From the NCBI GenBank assembly GCA_947372465.1, contig CANBTT010000008.1:1-64000 (forward strand): a stretch of DNA of 64,000 nucleotides, written 5' to 3'. Positions 10,825 through 21,246 of the stretch are shown here, one piece after another (positions within the stretch are counted from its first letter, which is position 1; each line of letters begins with the position of its first letter). Origin of the DNA: Burkholderiales bacterium (GTDB taxonomy: Bacteria > Pseudomonadota > Gammaproteobacteria > Burkholderiales > Burkholderiaceae_C). The notes under the pieces are model-generated. The model was not told where the DNA came from. It did no database searches and worked only from the letters and a program-made list of their open reading frames with translations. The translations under genes and the position numbers were made by a program.

Positions 10825-11907
10825 ATGGTGGATGTTCTCTTTAATTTTGGTCACGACTTGTTGCTCGCTCCTTGGTGGACACAGTTGGCATGGCCCGTGA
10901 TTTGGAATTTGTTGAAAATTGTCGCCTTGTTGCTCCCTTTGATGTTGTGTGTTGCGTACTTAACCCTTTGGGAAAGAAAAGCGATTGGCTTTACGCAAAT
11001 TCGAGTGGGTCCCAATCGGACGGGCCCCTTTGGCTTGTTGCAACCCATTGCAGATGCATTGAAGCTCCTGACCAAAGAGATCATCATGCCGACTCAAGCC
11101 CATTCGGGTTTGTTTTTGCTCGGCCCCATCATGACCATCATGCCAGCGTTGGCGGCATGGGCTGTGGTGCCCTTTGGTCCTGAGGTGGCTTTGGCCAATG
11201 TCAACGCAGGCTTGTTGTTTTTAATGGCGATCACTTCTTTGGAAGTCTATGGTGTCATCATTGCTGGATGGGCTTCAAACTCCAAGTACGCTTTTTTGGG
11301 TGCGATGAGGGCCTCGGCCCAAATGGTGAGCTATGAGATTGCCATGGGCTTTTGTCTGGTGGTGGTCTTGATGGTCACGGGTTCTTTGAACATGTCTGAA
11401 ATTGTGATGGGTCAAAACAAAGGCATGTTTTCCTCAATGGGTCTGGGTTTCTTGTCTTGGAACTGGCTGCCTTTGTTGCCTATTTTTGTGGTCTACTTTA
11501 TTGCCGGTTTGGCTGAGACAAACAGACACCCATTTGATGTGGTTGAGGGGGAGTCAGAGATTGTGGCGGGCCACATGATTGAGTACTCGGGCATGTCCTT
11601 TGCGATGTTCTTCTTGGCCGAATATGCGAACATGATTTTGGTCTCTACCATGTCAGTGATCATGTTCCTAGGCGGTTGGTTGCCCCCCATTGAATCGGAT
11701 CTTTTGGCATGGGTGCCGGGTTGGATTTGGATGGCCGCCAAAACCTTTGTGGTCGTCACCATGTTCTTGTGGGTGAGGGCGACTTTCCCAAGATTTAGAT
11801 ACGATCAAATCATGCGGTTGGGCTGGAAAATATTTATACCAATCACCCTGGTGTGGTTGGTGGTGGTAGGCCTTTGGATGCAAACACCTTGGAGTATCTG
11901 GAACTAA
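10825..11907 (+). CDS. nuoH: NADH-quinone oxidoreductase subunit H
   Basis: The 360-residue product is the ND1-type membrane subunit that contributes to the quinone access channel. Family motifs are [41 protein letters not shown] and the acidic loop [20 protein letters not shown]. About eight transmembrane helices are apparent. The start at ATG 10825 is preferred over 10801 because GGGGAG lies eight bases upstream and the longer form would run far into nuoG. Confidence 0.97.
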   Translation: MVDVLFNFGHDLLLAPWWTQLAWPVIWNLLKIVALLLPLMLCVAYLTLWERKAIGFTQIRVGPNRTGPFGLLQPIADALKLLTKEIIMPTQAHSGLFLLGPIMTIMPALAAWAVVPFGPEVALANVNAGLLFLMAITSLEVYGVIIAGWASNSKYAFLGAMRASAQMVSYEIAMGFCLVVVLMVTGSLNMSEIVMGQNKGMFSSMGLGFLSWNWLPLLPIFVVYFIAGLAETNRHPFDVVEGESEIVAGHMIEYSGMSFAMFFLAEYANMILVSTMSVIMFLGGWLPPIESDLLAWVPGWIWMAAKTFVVVTMFLWVRATFPRFRYDQIMRLGWKIFIPITLVWLVVVGLWMQTPWSIWN

Positions 11908-11927
11908 TAAGTCTGGAGCAAATTTAG

Positions 11928-12449
11928 ATGACCACCCTCTCTTTAAGTGCCGATAGATCCGCCTTTTCATGGCGCGACTTTTTGTCGAGTTTTTTGCTTC
12001 TTGAATTGTTCAAAGGCATGGCGCTGACTGGCAAGTATCTTTTCGCAAGAAAAATCACCATTCAATTTCCGGAAGAAAAAACACCTGCAAGCCCTCGCTT
12101 TAGGGGCTTGCATGCGCTTAGACGTTATGAAAACGGTGAAGAGCGTTGCATTGCTTGCAAGTTGTGCGAAGCGGTGTGTCCCGCCATGGCCATTACCATC
12201 GAGTCCGATGTCAGAGAAGACGGCTCTAGAAGAACCACTCGCTATGACATCGATTTGACCAAGTGCATTTTTTGTGGTTTTTGTGAAGAGAGTTGTCCAG
12301 TTGACTCCATCGTTGAGACGCACATTTTTGAGTACCACGGTGAAAAAAGAGGTGACTTGTATTTCACCAAGGAAATGCTATTGGCTGTTGGGGATCGTTA
12401 TGAGCCCGAAATTGCCAAGAACAAAGCGGCCGACGCCATTTATCGTTGA
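11928..12449 (+). CDS. nuoI: NADH-quinone oxidoreductase subunit I
   Basis: The 173-residue product is the 23-kDa 8Fe ferredoxin subunit that carries clusters N6a and N6b. Two classic CxxCxxCxxxCP motifs are visible: [16 protein letters not shown] and [16 protein letters not shown]. An amphipathic N-terminal segment precedes them. CTGGAG sits upstream of the ATG. It lies between nuoH and nuoJ in the usual order. Confidence 0.98.
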   Translation: MTTLSLSADRSAFSWRDFLSSFLLLELFKGMALTGKYLFARKITIQFPEEKTPASPRFRGLHALRRYENGEERCIACKLCEAVCPAMAITIESDVREDGSRRTTRYDIDLTKCIFCGFCEESCPVDSIVETHIFEYHGEKRGDLYFTKEMLLAVGDRYEPEIAKNKAADAIYR

Positions 12450-12493
12450 TTCAAAGTTTTAATAAAAAAACAAGACAAACACCACCTAAACAT

Positions 12494-13177
12494 ATGGATC
12501 CTCAGTCTGCACTTTTTTATGTTTTTTCCGCCATTCTTTTGCTGGCGGCCTTTCGCGTGATCACGGTGAGCAATCCCGTTCATGCCGCACTTTTCTTGGT
12601 GCTGAGCTTCTTTCAAGCCTCTGGCATTTGGATGCTCTTAGAGGCTGAATTTTTGTCCATCACCTTGGTGTTGGTGTATGTTGGGGCGGTGATGGTGTTG
12701 TTTTTGTTTGTTGTGATGATGCTCGATGTGGATTTGGAGGCGATGAGGCGCGGATTTTGGAGCAATTTTCCACTCGCGGCCACCATTGGTTCTGTGATTG
12801 CACTTGAACTGGCCGCCGTGCTGATGGGTGGGTTTAGATTGAGTCAACCTGCCAAGCAAGTGGCAGTTGACGCGACGGCTCAGTTGTCCAATACACAACT
12901 CTTGGGCGTGTCGCTTTACACAGACTACTTGTACCCATTGGAGTTGGCGGCTGTCATTTTGTTGGTCGCCATCATTGCAGCCATCGCTTTGACGCTTAGA
13001 GACAGAAAAGACAGCAAGTACCAAAACCCATCGGATCAAGTCAGGGTGCGGCCAGCTGATCGATTGAGCATTGTGAAAATGAAAGCCATTCAACCTGTCG
13101 CAGACGAAGTCTTCGTGCCAGAGAGCGAAGGCGCTGGTGCGCTTGCGGGCGGCAAAGAAGGGGAGCAAAAAAAATGA
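12494..13177 (+). CDS. nuoJ: NADH-quinone oxidoreductase subunit J
   Basis: The 227-residue membrane subunit resembles ND6, with five predicted helices and the conserved stretch [18 protein letters not shown] that includes the helix-bulge region. The C-terminal tail is charged and Gly/Ala/Glu-rich. I use the ATG at 12494 ([11 protein letters not shown]), the family start. The ORF-track start at 12446 is a TTG inside the nuoI stop region. The ribosome-binding site at 12494 is weak. The stop overlaps nuoK. Confidence 0.95.
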   Translation: MDPQSALFYVFSAILLLAAFRVITVSNPVHAALFLVLSFFQASGIWMLLEAEFLSITLVLVYVGAVMVLFLFVVMMLDVDLEAMRRGFWSNFPLAATIGSVIALELAAVLMGGFRLSQPAKQVAVDATAQLSNTQLLGVSLYTDYLYPLELAAVILLVAIIAAIALTLRDRKDSKYQNPSDQVRVRPADRLSIVKMKAIQPVADEVFVPESEGAGALAGGKEGEQKK

Positions 13178-13482
13178 CCGTGACGCTTGGACACTATTTA
13201 ACCCTTGGCGCTATTTTATTTGCTCTATCGGTCACCGGTATCTTTTTGAACCGCAAGAACATCATTGTTTTGTTGATGGCCATTGAGCTGATGCTTTTGG
13301 CCGTGAATATGAATTTCATTGCCTTTTCTCATTATCTCAACGACATTCAAGGGCAAGTGTTTGTCTTCTTTATTTTGACTGTTGCTGCAGCAGAGTCGGC
13401 GATTGGTTTGGCAATTTTGGTTCTTTTATTTAGAAACAGATCCAGCATCAACGTTGATGAACTCAATACGCTCAAAGGTTGA
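13174..13482 (+). CDS. nuoK: NADH-quinone oxidoreductase subunit K
   Basis: The 102-residue product is the ND4L-type subunit with three transmembrane helices. The family pattern is visible: [20 protein letters not shown] with the conserved membrane Glu, and the second buried Glu in [18 protein letters not shown]. The ATG overlaps the nuoJ stop codon by four bases. Confidence 0.98.
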   Translation: MTVTLGHYLTLGAILFALSVTGIFLNRKNIIVLLMAIELMLLAVNMNFIAFSHYLNDIQGQVFVFFILTVAAAESAIGLAILVLLFRNRSSINVDELNTLKG

Positions 13483-13514
13483 TTGGGTCATTTAACAAAA
13501 CACACATTGAATTC

Positions 13515-15533
13515 ATGAGTCAAACCCTTAATCTCACAACCCTCACCTTGATCCCTTTGGCGCCCCTTGTTGGCTCCATTCTTTCGGGTGTGTTGGGTAC
13601 TCGCATGGGTGGAAATCTCTTTGGGCGAAACGCTTCACATGGCGTGACGATACTTGGTGTTTTCATTGCCTTTGTGCTGTCTGTCTTGACCTTGCAAAGC
13701 GTTGCCATGGATGGTGGCCGTTTTGAGCAGACGCTCTACACTTGGATGCAAGTGGGTGACTTGAAAATGGAAGTTGGCTTCTTGATCGACGGACTCACGG
13801 CGCTCATGATGTGCGTGGTGACTTTTGTGTCATTGATGGTTCATATTTATACCATTGGCTACATGCATGAGGATGAGGGTTATAACCGTTTCTTCTCCTA
13901 CATCTCTCTGTTTACCTTTGCCATGTTGATGCTTGTCATGAGCAACAACTTGTTGCAACTTTTCTTTGGCTGGGAAGGTGTGGGCTTGGTGTCGTATTTG
14001 TTGATTGGATTTTGGTTCAACAAACCCACCGCGATATTTGCCAATATGAAAGCATTCTTGGTCAACCGTGTAGGCGACTTTGGTTTTATTTTGGGCATTG
14101 GCTTGATTGCCGCTTACACCGGCAGTTTGAATTACTTAGAAATCTTTGACAAAATTGCTTCTCAGTCGCAAACCTTGTTGCCAGGCACGGATTGGTTGCT
14201 GGTCACGGTGATCTCTATTTGTCTGTTTATCGGTGCAATGGGCAAAAGCGCACAATTTCCTTTGCACGTTTGGTTGCCTGACTCGATGGAAGGCCCGACC
14301 CCTATTTCAGCCTTGATTCATGCGGCCACCATGGTGACAGCGGGTATCTTCATGGTCACTCGCCTATCGGCTATTTTTGAGATGAGCGATGCTGCACTCA
14401 ATTTTGTGTTGGTGATTGGTTCGATCACTGCTTTGTTCATGGGGTTTTTAGGCATCATTCAAAACGATATCAAGAGAGTGGTGGCCTATTCGACCTTGTC
14501 ACAGTTGGGGTACATGACCGTTGCACTCGGCGTCTCGGCTTATCCGGTGTCTATTTTTCACTTGATGACGCATGCGTTTTTCAAAGCGTTGCTTTTTTTG
14601 GCGGCAGGTTCCGTCATCATGGGTGTGCACCACAACCAAGACATTCGTTGGATGGGTGGACTGAGAAAGTACATGCCCATTACTTGGATCACATCTCTCA
14701 TAGGCTCCTTGGCTTTGATCGGGACGCCATTCTTTGCTGGGTTCTACTCCAAGGACAGCATCATTGAGGCCGTGGCTGAGAGTCATCTCCCAGGTTCTGG
14801 ATTCGCATATTTTGCTGTTCTGGCTGGTGTATTTGTGACCGCCTTTTATTCCTTCCGAATGTATTTTTTGGTCTTTCACGGCGAAGAGCGTTTCCATTTA
14901 AACCCTGATGCGCACCATGGGCATGATGACCATGGTCACGAAGAGACGCCCCACGAGTCGCCATGGGTGGTGACATTGCCCTTGATTTTGTTGGCCATTC
15001 CATCAGTGTTCATTGGATACCTGAGCATTGAAGGGGTTTTGTTCAGTGACTTCTTAACAGATGCCATTCGCATTCAAAATGATCTGCATCCCGTGATGCA
15101 CGAATTGGCTGAAAAGTTTGAAGGCCCCTTTGCAATGGGGGCACTTGCTTGGAGTTCAGTGCCTTTTTGGTTGGCGCTGGCTGGCGTATTTTCTGCGTTT
15201 TATTTTTACATCGTTAACCCAGCGATTCCCGCATGGTTCAAAGCACGTTTGTCCTGGGTTCAAAACATCCTTGAGAACAAATATTATTTGGATTGGTTCA
15301 ATGAGCATGTGCTTGCCCGTGGGGGCCGTATTTTGGGGTCTGTGCTGTGGAAGACGGGCGACCAACGCATCATTGATGGATGGATTGTGAACGGCGCATG
15401 GCGCTTGATGGGTAAATTATCTGTGTTGATTCGCCCCTTGCAAAGTGGTTACTTGTACCACTATGCATTGGTGATGATACTGGGTGTATTTTTGTTGATG
15501 TCTTGGTTCGTTTGGATCAAACCAACATTTTGA
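13515..15533 (+). CDS. nuoL: NADH-quinone oxidoreductase subunit L
   Basis: The 672-residue product is the large antiporter-like subunit (ND5 type) at the distal end of the proton-pumping arm. Signatures include FFGWEGVGLVSYLLIGFW, GKSAQFPLHVWLPDSMEGPT and the long C-terminal segment expected for the lateral helix. A His-rich loop (DAHHGHDDHGHEETPHES) lies at about residues 465-482 between helices. The ATG at 13515 is chosen; the ORF-track start is a TTG overlapping nuoK. Confidence 0.97.
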   Translation: MSQTLNLTTLTLIPLAPLVGSILSGVLGTRMGGNLFGRNASHGVTILGVFIAFVLSVLTLQSVAMDGGRFEQTLYTWMQVGDLKMEVGFLIDGLTALMMCVVTFVSLMVHIYTIGYMHEDEGYNRFFSYISLFTFAMLMLVMSNNLLQLFFGWEGVGLVSYLLIGFWFNKPTAIFANMKAFLVNRVGDFGFILGIGLIAAYTGSLNYLEIFDKIASQSQTLLPGTDWLLVTVISICLFIGAMGKSAQFPLHVWLPDSMEGPTPISALIHAATMVTAGIFMVTRLSAIFEMSDAALNFVLVIGSITALFMGFLGIIQNDIKRVVAYSTLSQLGYMTVALGVSAYPVSIFHLMTHAFFKALLFLAAGSVIMGVHHNQDIRWMGGLRKYMPITWITSLIGSLALIGTPFFAGFYSKDSIIEAVAESHLPGSGFAYFAVLAGVFVTAFYSFRMYFLVFHGEERFHLNPDAHHGHDDHGHEETPHESPWVVTLPLILLAIPSVFIGYLSIEGVLFSDFLTDAIRIQNDLHPVMHELAEKFEGPFAMGALAWSSVPFWLALAGVFSAFYFYIVNPAIPAWFKARLSWVQNILENKYYLDWFNEHVLARGGRILGSVLWKTGDQRIIDGWIVNGAWRLMGKLSVLIRPLQSGYLYHYALVMILGVFLLMSWFVWIKPTF

Positions 15534-15575
15534 TCGAGTCATTGAAGTCATAAAAACAGAGAGAATCAAAACAAC

Positions 15576-17054
15576 ATGGGACTGTTAAGCATAGCGATCT
15601 GGACGCCGATTATTTTCGGTTTGGTCTTGCTTCTTTTTGGACGCGATCAGCATGCCAAGGTTGTTCGTTGGATGGCGCTCGTTGGTGCCTTGTTGAGCTT
15701 GCTTGTAACCATTCCCTTGTACCTCAATTTTGATGCGACTTTGTCTGGCATGCAGTTTGTGGAGAACGTCTCTTGGATTGAGCGCTTCAATGTGTTTTAT
15801 CACTTAGGGATTGATGGCATCTCTATTTGGTTTATTTTGCTCACCGCTTTCATGACCTTGATTGTGGTGATTGCCGCTTGGGAAGTGATCACAGAGCGGG
15901 TGAATCAGTACATGGGCGCGTTTCTCGTTTTGAGCGGGCTCATGATGGGTGTCTTTGCAGCGCTTGACGCATTGCTCTTTTATGTGTTTTTCGAAGCGAC
16001 CTTGATTCCGATGTACTTGATCATTGGCGTCTGGGGTGGGCCTAGAAAAATTTATGCCGCGTTCAAGTTCTTTTTGTACACCCTTCTTGGATCGGTGTTG
16101 CTGTTGGTGGGATTGATTTATTTGTATGTTCAGTCCAGTGGCAGTTTTGATTTAAGCCGTTGGTACGAATTGCCTTTGGATTCACATGTGCAGACCTTGC
16201 TCTTTTTCGCATTTTTTGCTGCCTTTGCCGTGAAAGTGCCCATGTGGCCAGTGCACACTTGGTTGCCAGATGTTCACGTCGAGGCACCCACGGGCGGATC
16301 CGCTATTTTGGCCGCGATCATGCTGAAGTTGGGTGCGTATGGCTTCATACGCTTTTCCTTGCCCATTTTGCCCGATGCTTCTCACACCTGGGCACCGTTG
16401 ATGCTTGGCTTGTCGCTCGTTGCAGTGATTTATGTGGGCTTGGTGGCCTTGGTACAAGAGGACATGAAAAAGCTGGTGGCCTACTCCTCAGTGGCACACA
16501 TGGGATTTGTGAGCTTGGGTATCTTCCTCTTCACACCTTTGGGTCTTGAAGGGGCGTTGGTTCAAATGATTGCGCACGGCTTTGTTTCTGGTGCGATGTT
16601 TTTGTGCATTGGGGTCTTGTATGACCGTGTTCACTCTAGAGAGATATCCTCTTATGGTGGGGTGATCAACACCATGCCTAAATTCACGGCTTTTGCTCTT
16701 TTGTTCTCCATGGCCAATTGTGGATTGCCTGGCACTGCCGGCTTTGTAGGGGAGTGGATGGTCATTTTGGCCAGTGTCAAAGAAAATCTTTGGCTTGGAC
16801 TGGGCGCGGCGACGGCCTTGATTTTTGGTGCTGCTTACACTTTGTGGATGGTCAAGCGAGTCTATTTGGGCCCTGTGACCAAGCCAGACGTGGCAGAGCT
16901 AAAAGATATCAACGCCAGAGAATTTTTCATGCTGCTTTTATTGGGCTTGGCCGTGATTGCAATGGGTGTGGATCCCAAGCCATTCACGGATGTCATGGGC
17001 AACTCTGTCACTGAGTTGCTCCGATTGGCTTCATTGAGCAAAATTCCTGCATGA
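15576..17054 (+). CDS. nuoM: NADH-quinone oxidoreductase subunit M
   Basis: The 492-residue ND4-type antiporter subunit has about 14 membrane helices. Key features are the Glu in the YVFFEATLIPMYLIIGVWGG helix and VKVPMWPVHTWLPDVHVEAPT with the buried Lys and His region, typical of the Mrp-antiporter-like subunits. GAGAGA lies upstream of the ATG. It follows nuoL after 42 bases. Confidence 0.97.
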   Translation: MGLLSIAIWTPIIFGLVLLLFGRDQHAKVVRWMALVGALLSLLVTIPLYLNFDATLSGMQFVENVSWIERFNVFYHLGIDGISIWFILLTAFMTLIVVIAAWEVITERVNQYMGAFLVLSGLMMGVFAALDALLFYVFFEATLIPMYLIIGVWGGPRKIYAAFKFFLYTLLGSVLLLVGLIYLYVQSSGSFDLSRWYELPLDSHVQTLLFFAFFAAFAVKVPMWPVHTWLPDVHVEAPTGGSAILAAIMLKLGAYGFIRFSLPILPDASHTWAPLMLGLSLVAVIYVGLVALVQEDMKKLVAYSSVAHMGFVSLGIFLFTPLGLEGALVQMIAHGFVSGAMFLCIGVLYDRVHSREISSYGGVINTMPKFTAFALLFSMANCGLPGTAGFVGEWMVILASVKENLWLGLGAATALIFGAAYTLWMVKRVYLGPVTKPDVAELKDINAREFFMLLLLGLAVIAMGVDPKPFTDVMGNSVTELLRLASLSKIPA

Positions 17055-17097
17055 AATTTCTTTCAAACATCAATTATTCTAAGAGTGGAACACTAAC

Positions 17098-18585
17098 ATG
17101 ATCGACGTTTCAAGTTGGATCAGTATCAGTCCTGAGGTGATTTTGTTGCTCATGACCTGTGTCATTTCTTTGGTTGACCTTGGGGTTCAATCTGCTAAAA
17201 GAACGCTGACCTTTGCACTCACGCTGGCGACACTGTTGATGGTGAGCGGCTTGGAGATTTTCTTGGCCAATGAGGGCAGCGTTGGGTTTGGTTTTTCTCA
17301 CATGGTTGTCTTCGATCCCATGGGGCATTGGCTCAAGGCGTTTTCTGCATTGGCTGTTTTGACGACCTTTGTCTATGGTCGACCCTATGCGGCGGATCGA
17401 GGCATGTTGAAAGGGGGTGAGTTGTTCACCCTTGGTCTGTTTGCACTGCTTGGGATGATGGTGATGATTTCTGGTAATCACTTTTTGGTGATTTACCTGG
17501 GTCTTGAAATGCTCACACTGTGCAGCTATGCGCTGGTGGCTTTGAGGCGAGACAACGCTGCGGCCACAGAGGCTGCGATGAAATATTTTGTGTTGGGGGC
17601 GTTGGCCAGTGGCTTTTTGCTTTACGGCTTGTCCATGCTCTATGGTGCCACGGGTTCGCTGGACATCAGTCGTGTTTTTGAGAGCATCTCCTCGGGCCAA
17701 ATCCAACCTCAGGTCTTGGTGCTGGGTTTGGTGTTTGTGGTTTGCGCATTGGCCTTTAAACTGAGCGTGGTGCCATTTCACATGTGGGTGCCTGATGTTT
17801 ATCAGGGCGCACCAACGGCTGTGACTTTGATGATCGCTGGTGCGCCAAAGCTTGCTGCTTTTGCGATCACGATCAGGCTGTTGGTGAGTGGGCTCTTACC
17901 GATGGCTCAAGACTGGCAACAGATGCTGATCATCTTGAGTGTTTGCTCTTTGGCGGTGGGTAATTTGGCTGCGATTGCTCAGACCAATTTAAAGCGCATG
18001 CTTGCGTTTTCTACCATCTCTCAAATGGGTTTTGTACTGATTGGTTTGTATTGCGGCGTCTTTCAAGGCAGCACCGCAGACGCCGCCAATGCCTACAGCT
18101 CATCGATGTTTTATGTGATCACGTATGTGCTCACCACTTTGGCCGCCTTCGGTGTGATTTTGCTCTTGGCCAGAGAGGGTTTTGAGAGCGAAGAAATCTC
18201 AGATCTTGCCGGTTTGAACCAACGCAGTCCTTTGTATGCAGCCGTGATGGCCATTTGTTTGTTCTCCCTCGCTGGAGTGCCTCCCTTGGTTGGTTTTTAC
18301 GCAAAACTCTCGGTATTGCAAGCCTTGCTGGCCTCGCAGTTGTTTGCAAGCACGTATTTGGTGGTGTTCGCATTGATCATGTCCTTGCTCGCTGCGTTTT
18401 ACTACATTCGTGTGATCAAAGTCATGTACTTTGATCAGCCCTTGACCGCTACGACCGTCTCAGCATCTTGGGAGGTGCGTTGGGTCCTGACCCTCAATGG
18501 TTTGCTGATTTTGGCGCTGGGCCTCTTTCCAGGCGGTTTAATGACTTTGTGTGCTCAAGCCATTTTAAAATCTTTTGCATCTTGA
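17098..18585 (+). CDS. nuoN: NADH-quinone oxidoreductase subunit N
   Basis: The 495-residue ND2-type antiporter subunit completes the operon. It shows the HFLVIYLGLEMLTLCSYAL segment with the membrane Glu and FKLSVVPFHMWVPDVYQGAPT with the conserved Lys. With this gene all 14 nuo subunits are present, in the order A to N without interruption. No strong terminator was found in the 164 bases that follow. Confidence 0.97.
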   Translation: MIDVSSWISISPEVILLLMTCVISLVDLGVQSAKRTLTFALTLATLLMVSGLEIFLANEGSVGFGFSHMVVFDPMGHWLKAFSALAVLTTFVYGRPYAADRGMLKGGELFTLGLFALLGMMVMISGNHFLVIYLGLEMLTLCSYALVALRRDNAAATEAAMKYFVLGALASGFLLYGLSMLYGATGSLDISRVFESISSGQIQPQVLVLGLVFVVCALAFKLSVVPFHMWVPDVYQGAPTAVTLMIAGAPKLAAFAITIRLLVSGLLPMAQDWQQMLIILSVCSLAVGNLAAIAQTNLKRMLAFSTISQMGFVLIGLYCGVFQGSTADAANAYSSSMFYVITYVLTTLAAFGVILLLAREGFESEEISDLAGLNQRSPLYAAVMAICLFSLAGVPPLVGFYAKLSVLQALLASQLFASTYLVVFALIMSLLAAFYYIRVIKVMYFDQPLTATTVSASWEVRWVLTLNGLLILALGLFPGGLMTLCAQAILKSFAS

Positions 18586-18749
18586 CGCTCCGTGCTTGTG
18601 GCCCTTGAGGTCCAAAAACCTTGAGAGGACTTCCCTGGTACATGCTCTTAGGGCCCTCTCTTGAGAGAAACGTCCAAAAAAATCCTCGCCTTCACGGGGA
18701 TTGAGCAACGCAACGGGCACAGTCGTCATTTTTCAGTCATAATTTCCCC

Positions 18750-19316
18750 ATGAAAGTTTTAGATCTCCAATGTTCCCAAGCCCATCAATTTGAAGGCTGG
18801 TTTGGCTCTGAGGAGGATTTCCAAACGCAGCTCTCGCGTGGCTTGGTTGAGTGTCCCATGTGTGGGCAAGTTGATATCTCCAAGAGATTGAGTGCGCCAA
18901 GATTGAACTTGTTGTCCTCCAAGACCTCTCGTACAGAAGGCCTGTCTTTGGCGAAAGCAAAGGTGTCAAGCGCTGAGTCCGAAGACAAAAGCTCAAACAG
19001 CTTGGTCATGGGTTCCACGGCCTCCTCTGGTGCAGCCCCATCCAATGAAGTGGCCTTGGCCAGGGATGCACATACTCAGGAGGCTCAACAACAAATGCAG
19101 GCCAATTGGCTCAAAATGGTTCAAGAAGTCATTGCCAACACCGATGACGTTGGAACCCAGTTTGCCAATGAGGCTCGAAAAATGCACTACGGTGAAACGC
19201 AAGAAAGAAACATCCGTGGGCAAGTCAGCGCCGAGGAATCCTTGGAGTTGATCGAGGAGGGCATCCCCGTCATGCCCTTGATGATCCCATCCGCCCTGAA
19301 GGGGCCGGTTCAATAG
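18750..19316 (+). CDS. DUF1178 family protein
   Basis: This 188-residue soluble protein matches the DUF1178 family by its N-terminal zinc-ribbon-like segment: LDLQCSQAHQFEGWFGS followed by VECPMCGQVDISKRLSAP. The Cys and His at about residues 8-12 and the CPMC at 36-39 could bind a metal. The middle is Ser/Ala-rich, and the C-terminal half (QEVIANTDDVGTQFANEARKMHYG) is a conserved helical region. Its function is unknown. A DUF1178 gene is frequently found just downstream of nuo operons in Burkholderiales. Confidence 0.85.
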   Translation: MKVLDLQCSQAHQFEGWFGSEEDFQTQLSRGLVECPMCGQVDISKRLSAPRLNLLSSKTSRTEGLSLAKAKVSSAESEDKSSNSLVMGSTASSGAAPSNEVALARDAHTQEAQQQMQANWLKMVQEVIANTDDVGTQFANEARKMHYGETQERNIRGQVSAEESLELIEEGIPVMPLMIPSALKGPVQ

Positions 19317-19326
19317 TCCCTGCGGC

Positions 19327-20322
19327 TTATTGCTCGCGTTTAAAACCAATGGTTTTAACAAGCTCATTCCATTGATTTTTTTCCATACTCAAAAGTCGAG
19401 TGAACTCAAGTGGTGTGCTGGTTTGAGACTCAATGCCTTGCGACTGCATGTTTTCTTTCACCGTGCTTGAACGCGCCGCAAGGGCAATCGTCTTGGCAAT
19501 GCTTTGTGTCAATTCAGCAGACATGTTGGCCGGTCCAATGAGGCCGTACCATGTGCCAATGGTCACACCTTGAACGCCTTGCTCTGAAAAAGTTGGGACA
19601 TCGGGCATCAATGAAGACCTGCTGCTTGTGGCCATGCCCAAAGGCTTGAGGCGATTGGTCTTGATGTGTTGCAGTACCGCTGGAGGGGTGGAGAAGGTCA
19701 TCTGTACACGAGACGCCAGTAAATCGACCAAGGCTGGGCCTGAGCCTTTGTAGGGGATGTGGGTGGCTTGAATGCCTGCTTTGTTCAAAAACAACTCCAT
19801 TGCCAAGTGGGTCAGTCCGCCGCTGCCCCCAGAAGAGTAGCTGATCTCTCCCGGGTGTGACTTGGCGTAAGCCAGTAGGGTGGGCAAGGTATTGAGGCCA
19901 GCATTGCTGTTGACCACCAAGACCAATGGGGTGGACGCAAGCAAACTGATGGGTGTGAAGTCTTTGCTTGCATCGAAGGTGAACTTTTGAAGCTGCAAGG
20001 CATCTATGAACTGGGACACGCTGATGAAGCCCAAGGTATAACCATCGGGGGAGGATTGCGCAATCAAATCCAGTCCAATCATGCCTGAGGCACCTGAGCG
20101 GTTGTCCACAATGACCGACTGCTGCCATGCGTCACTTGCGATTTGAGCGAATTTCCTGGCCGTGAAGTCTGTGCCAGCGCCAGGTGCAGTTGGCACGATC
20201 CAACGAATGGGTTTATTGGGGTAATCGTTGCCTGCTGCCCAAGTCACCAAAGACAGCGCAAGGGCCCCAGTCAAGACAGACCATTTGTGCAAGGCCACAC
20301 CGAGTTGAGTTTTGTTCATCAT
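19327..20322 (-). CDS. Bug/TctC family periplasmic substrate-binding receptor
   Basis: The protein is about 331 residues with a hydrophobic signal sequence, then the mature N-terminus NDYPNKPIRWIVPTAPGAGTDF typical of tripartite tricarboxylate transporter receptors (Bug proteins). Further signatures are VVDNRSGASGMIGLDLIAQS, LTHLAMELFLNKAG, and the C-terminal LLSMEKNQWNELVKTIGF. The ATGATG at 20317-20322 is chosen since it gives a proper signal peptide; no clear ribosome-binding site is seen. It is the last gene of a three-gene minus-strand transport group. No TctA or TctB permease gene is in the window. Confidence 0.85.
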   Translation of the reverse strand: MMNKTQLGVALHKWSVLTGALALSLVTWAAGNDYPNKPIRWIVPTAPGAGTDFTARKFAQIASDAWQQSVIVDNRSGASGMIGLDLIAQSSPDGYTLGFISVSQFIDALQLQKFTFDASKDFTPISLLASTPLVLVVNSNAGLNTLPTLLAYAKSHPGEISYSSGGSGGLTHLAMELFLNKAGIQATHIPYKGSGPALVDLLASRVQMTFSTPPAVLQHIKTNRLKPLGMATSSRSSLMPDVPTFSEQGVQGVTIGTWYGLIGPANMSAELTQSIAKTIALAARSSTVKENMQSQGIESQTSTPLEFTRLLSMEKNQWNELVKTIGFKREQ

Positions 20323-20396
20323 TGAGCCAAGCTTGTAAGGGGGTGCAATTTCCATGGGCAGCGACGAGAGGGTGCCCATGGGAGCGATTGAAAAAT

Positions 20397-21212
20397 TTAA
20401 TATTCTGCCGTGATTTTAAACGTCCGAGCGATTGGTTCAGGCGCTTTTAGGCCAAACCATTTGTCCCAAATGTCTTGGGCCTCGCCTGAAGACTCAATGT
20501 CAAGCAAGGCGCGATTGACTTTTTCTAAAAAACGAGCTTCGCCCTTTTTTAAAGCAAAGCCGACATCTCTGGATTTGGTGAAGTCTTTGAGAAAGCGGTA
20601 TTGTTCGGCATGGCCATCCTCTTTCAAAATGGCAGTCAACACAGTCTGATCGGTGGTGAACGCATCAACTGCACCGGACTTTAATTCAGAAAATGCAAGG
20701 AAATAATCTCGCACGTATTTAATGTTGACCAAGGGCTGTGCTTCAAGCAAATTGCCACCCGCCGTGGAGGTGTTTACCGAGGCCGCTGTCTTGCCAATGA
20801 GCTGTGCAATGGACTGGATGGGCGACGTGTTTTTGACGATCACAGCGTGTGGTGTCACAAAGTAGATGAGGCTGAAGTCGATGTCTTTTAGTCGATCTTT
20901 GGTGCGCGTCATGGAGGTTGCTACAAAATCCAACTGACCTGATTGGAGCAAAGGAATTCTTTGCGCGCTGGTGAGTGCCGTCATCTCAAGCTTGAGATGC
21001 AGCCGTTTGGCCACTGAACGCACCAAATCTATGTCGTAGCCATCAAACTGTCCCTCTTGATTTTTAAAGCTAAAAGGGGGCGTGGTGTCACTCACACCCA
21101 CCTTTAGAACGGCTCGATCCATAACGGTGTCCAGGCGATCTGCAAAAGCCCCCGTCATGCTTAAGCATGACATCAAGAGGGTCAAGCATTGGATGAAGTG
21201 GCGTTGTCTCAT
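20397..21212 (-). CDS. Amino-acid-type ABC transporter substrate-binding protein (SBP_bac_3)
   Basis: The 271-residue protein has a signal peptide (LTLLMSCLSMTGAFA) and the type 2 periplasmic-binding fold with LKVGVSDTTPPFSFKNQEGQ and FDGYDIDLVRSVAKRL, the classic polar amino-acid binding pattern. VAFALKKGE-like sequence near the end (VGFALKKGEARFLEKVN) also fits. The ATG at 21212 starts directly before the signal peptide; the longer ORF is rejected. No ABC permease or ATPase gene is adjacent, which is unusual. It lies between two Bug receptors on the same strand. Its ligand is unknown. Confidence 0.85.
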   Translation of the reverse strand: MRQRHFIQCLTLLMSCLSMTGAFADRLDTVMDRAVLKVGVSDTTPPFSFKNQEGQFDGYDIDLVRSVAKRLHLKLEMTALTSAQRIPLLQSGQLDFVATSMTRTKDRLKDIDFSLIYFVTPHAVIVKNTSPIQSIAQLIGKTAASVNTSTAGGNLLEAQPLVNIKYVRDYFLAFSELKSGAVDAFTTDQTVLTAILKEDGHAEQYRFLKDFTKSRDVGFALKKGEARFLEKVNRALLDIESSGEAQDIWDKWFGLKAPEPIARTFKITAEY

Positions 21213-21246
21213 TGAGTTCTTTCGAATTGAAGGAGGGGGATGATTT

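Noticed and set aside
14889-14955. His-rich stretch in nuoL (DAHHGHDDHGHEETPHES)
   Set aside because: Taken at first for a separate metal-binding ORF; it is an inter-helix loop of NuoL, a place where such loops vary.
18681-18702. AATCC/GGATT hairpin followed by T on the minus strand, between nuoN and the DUF1178 gene
   Set aside because: The stem is only 5 bp and no minus-strand gene ends here.
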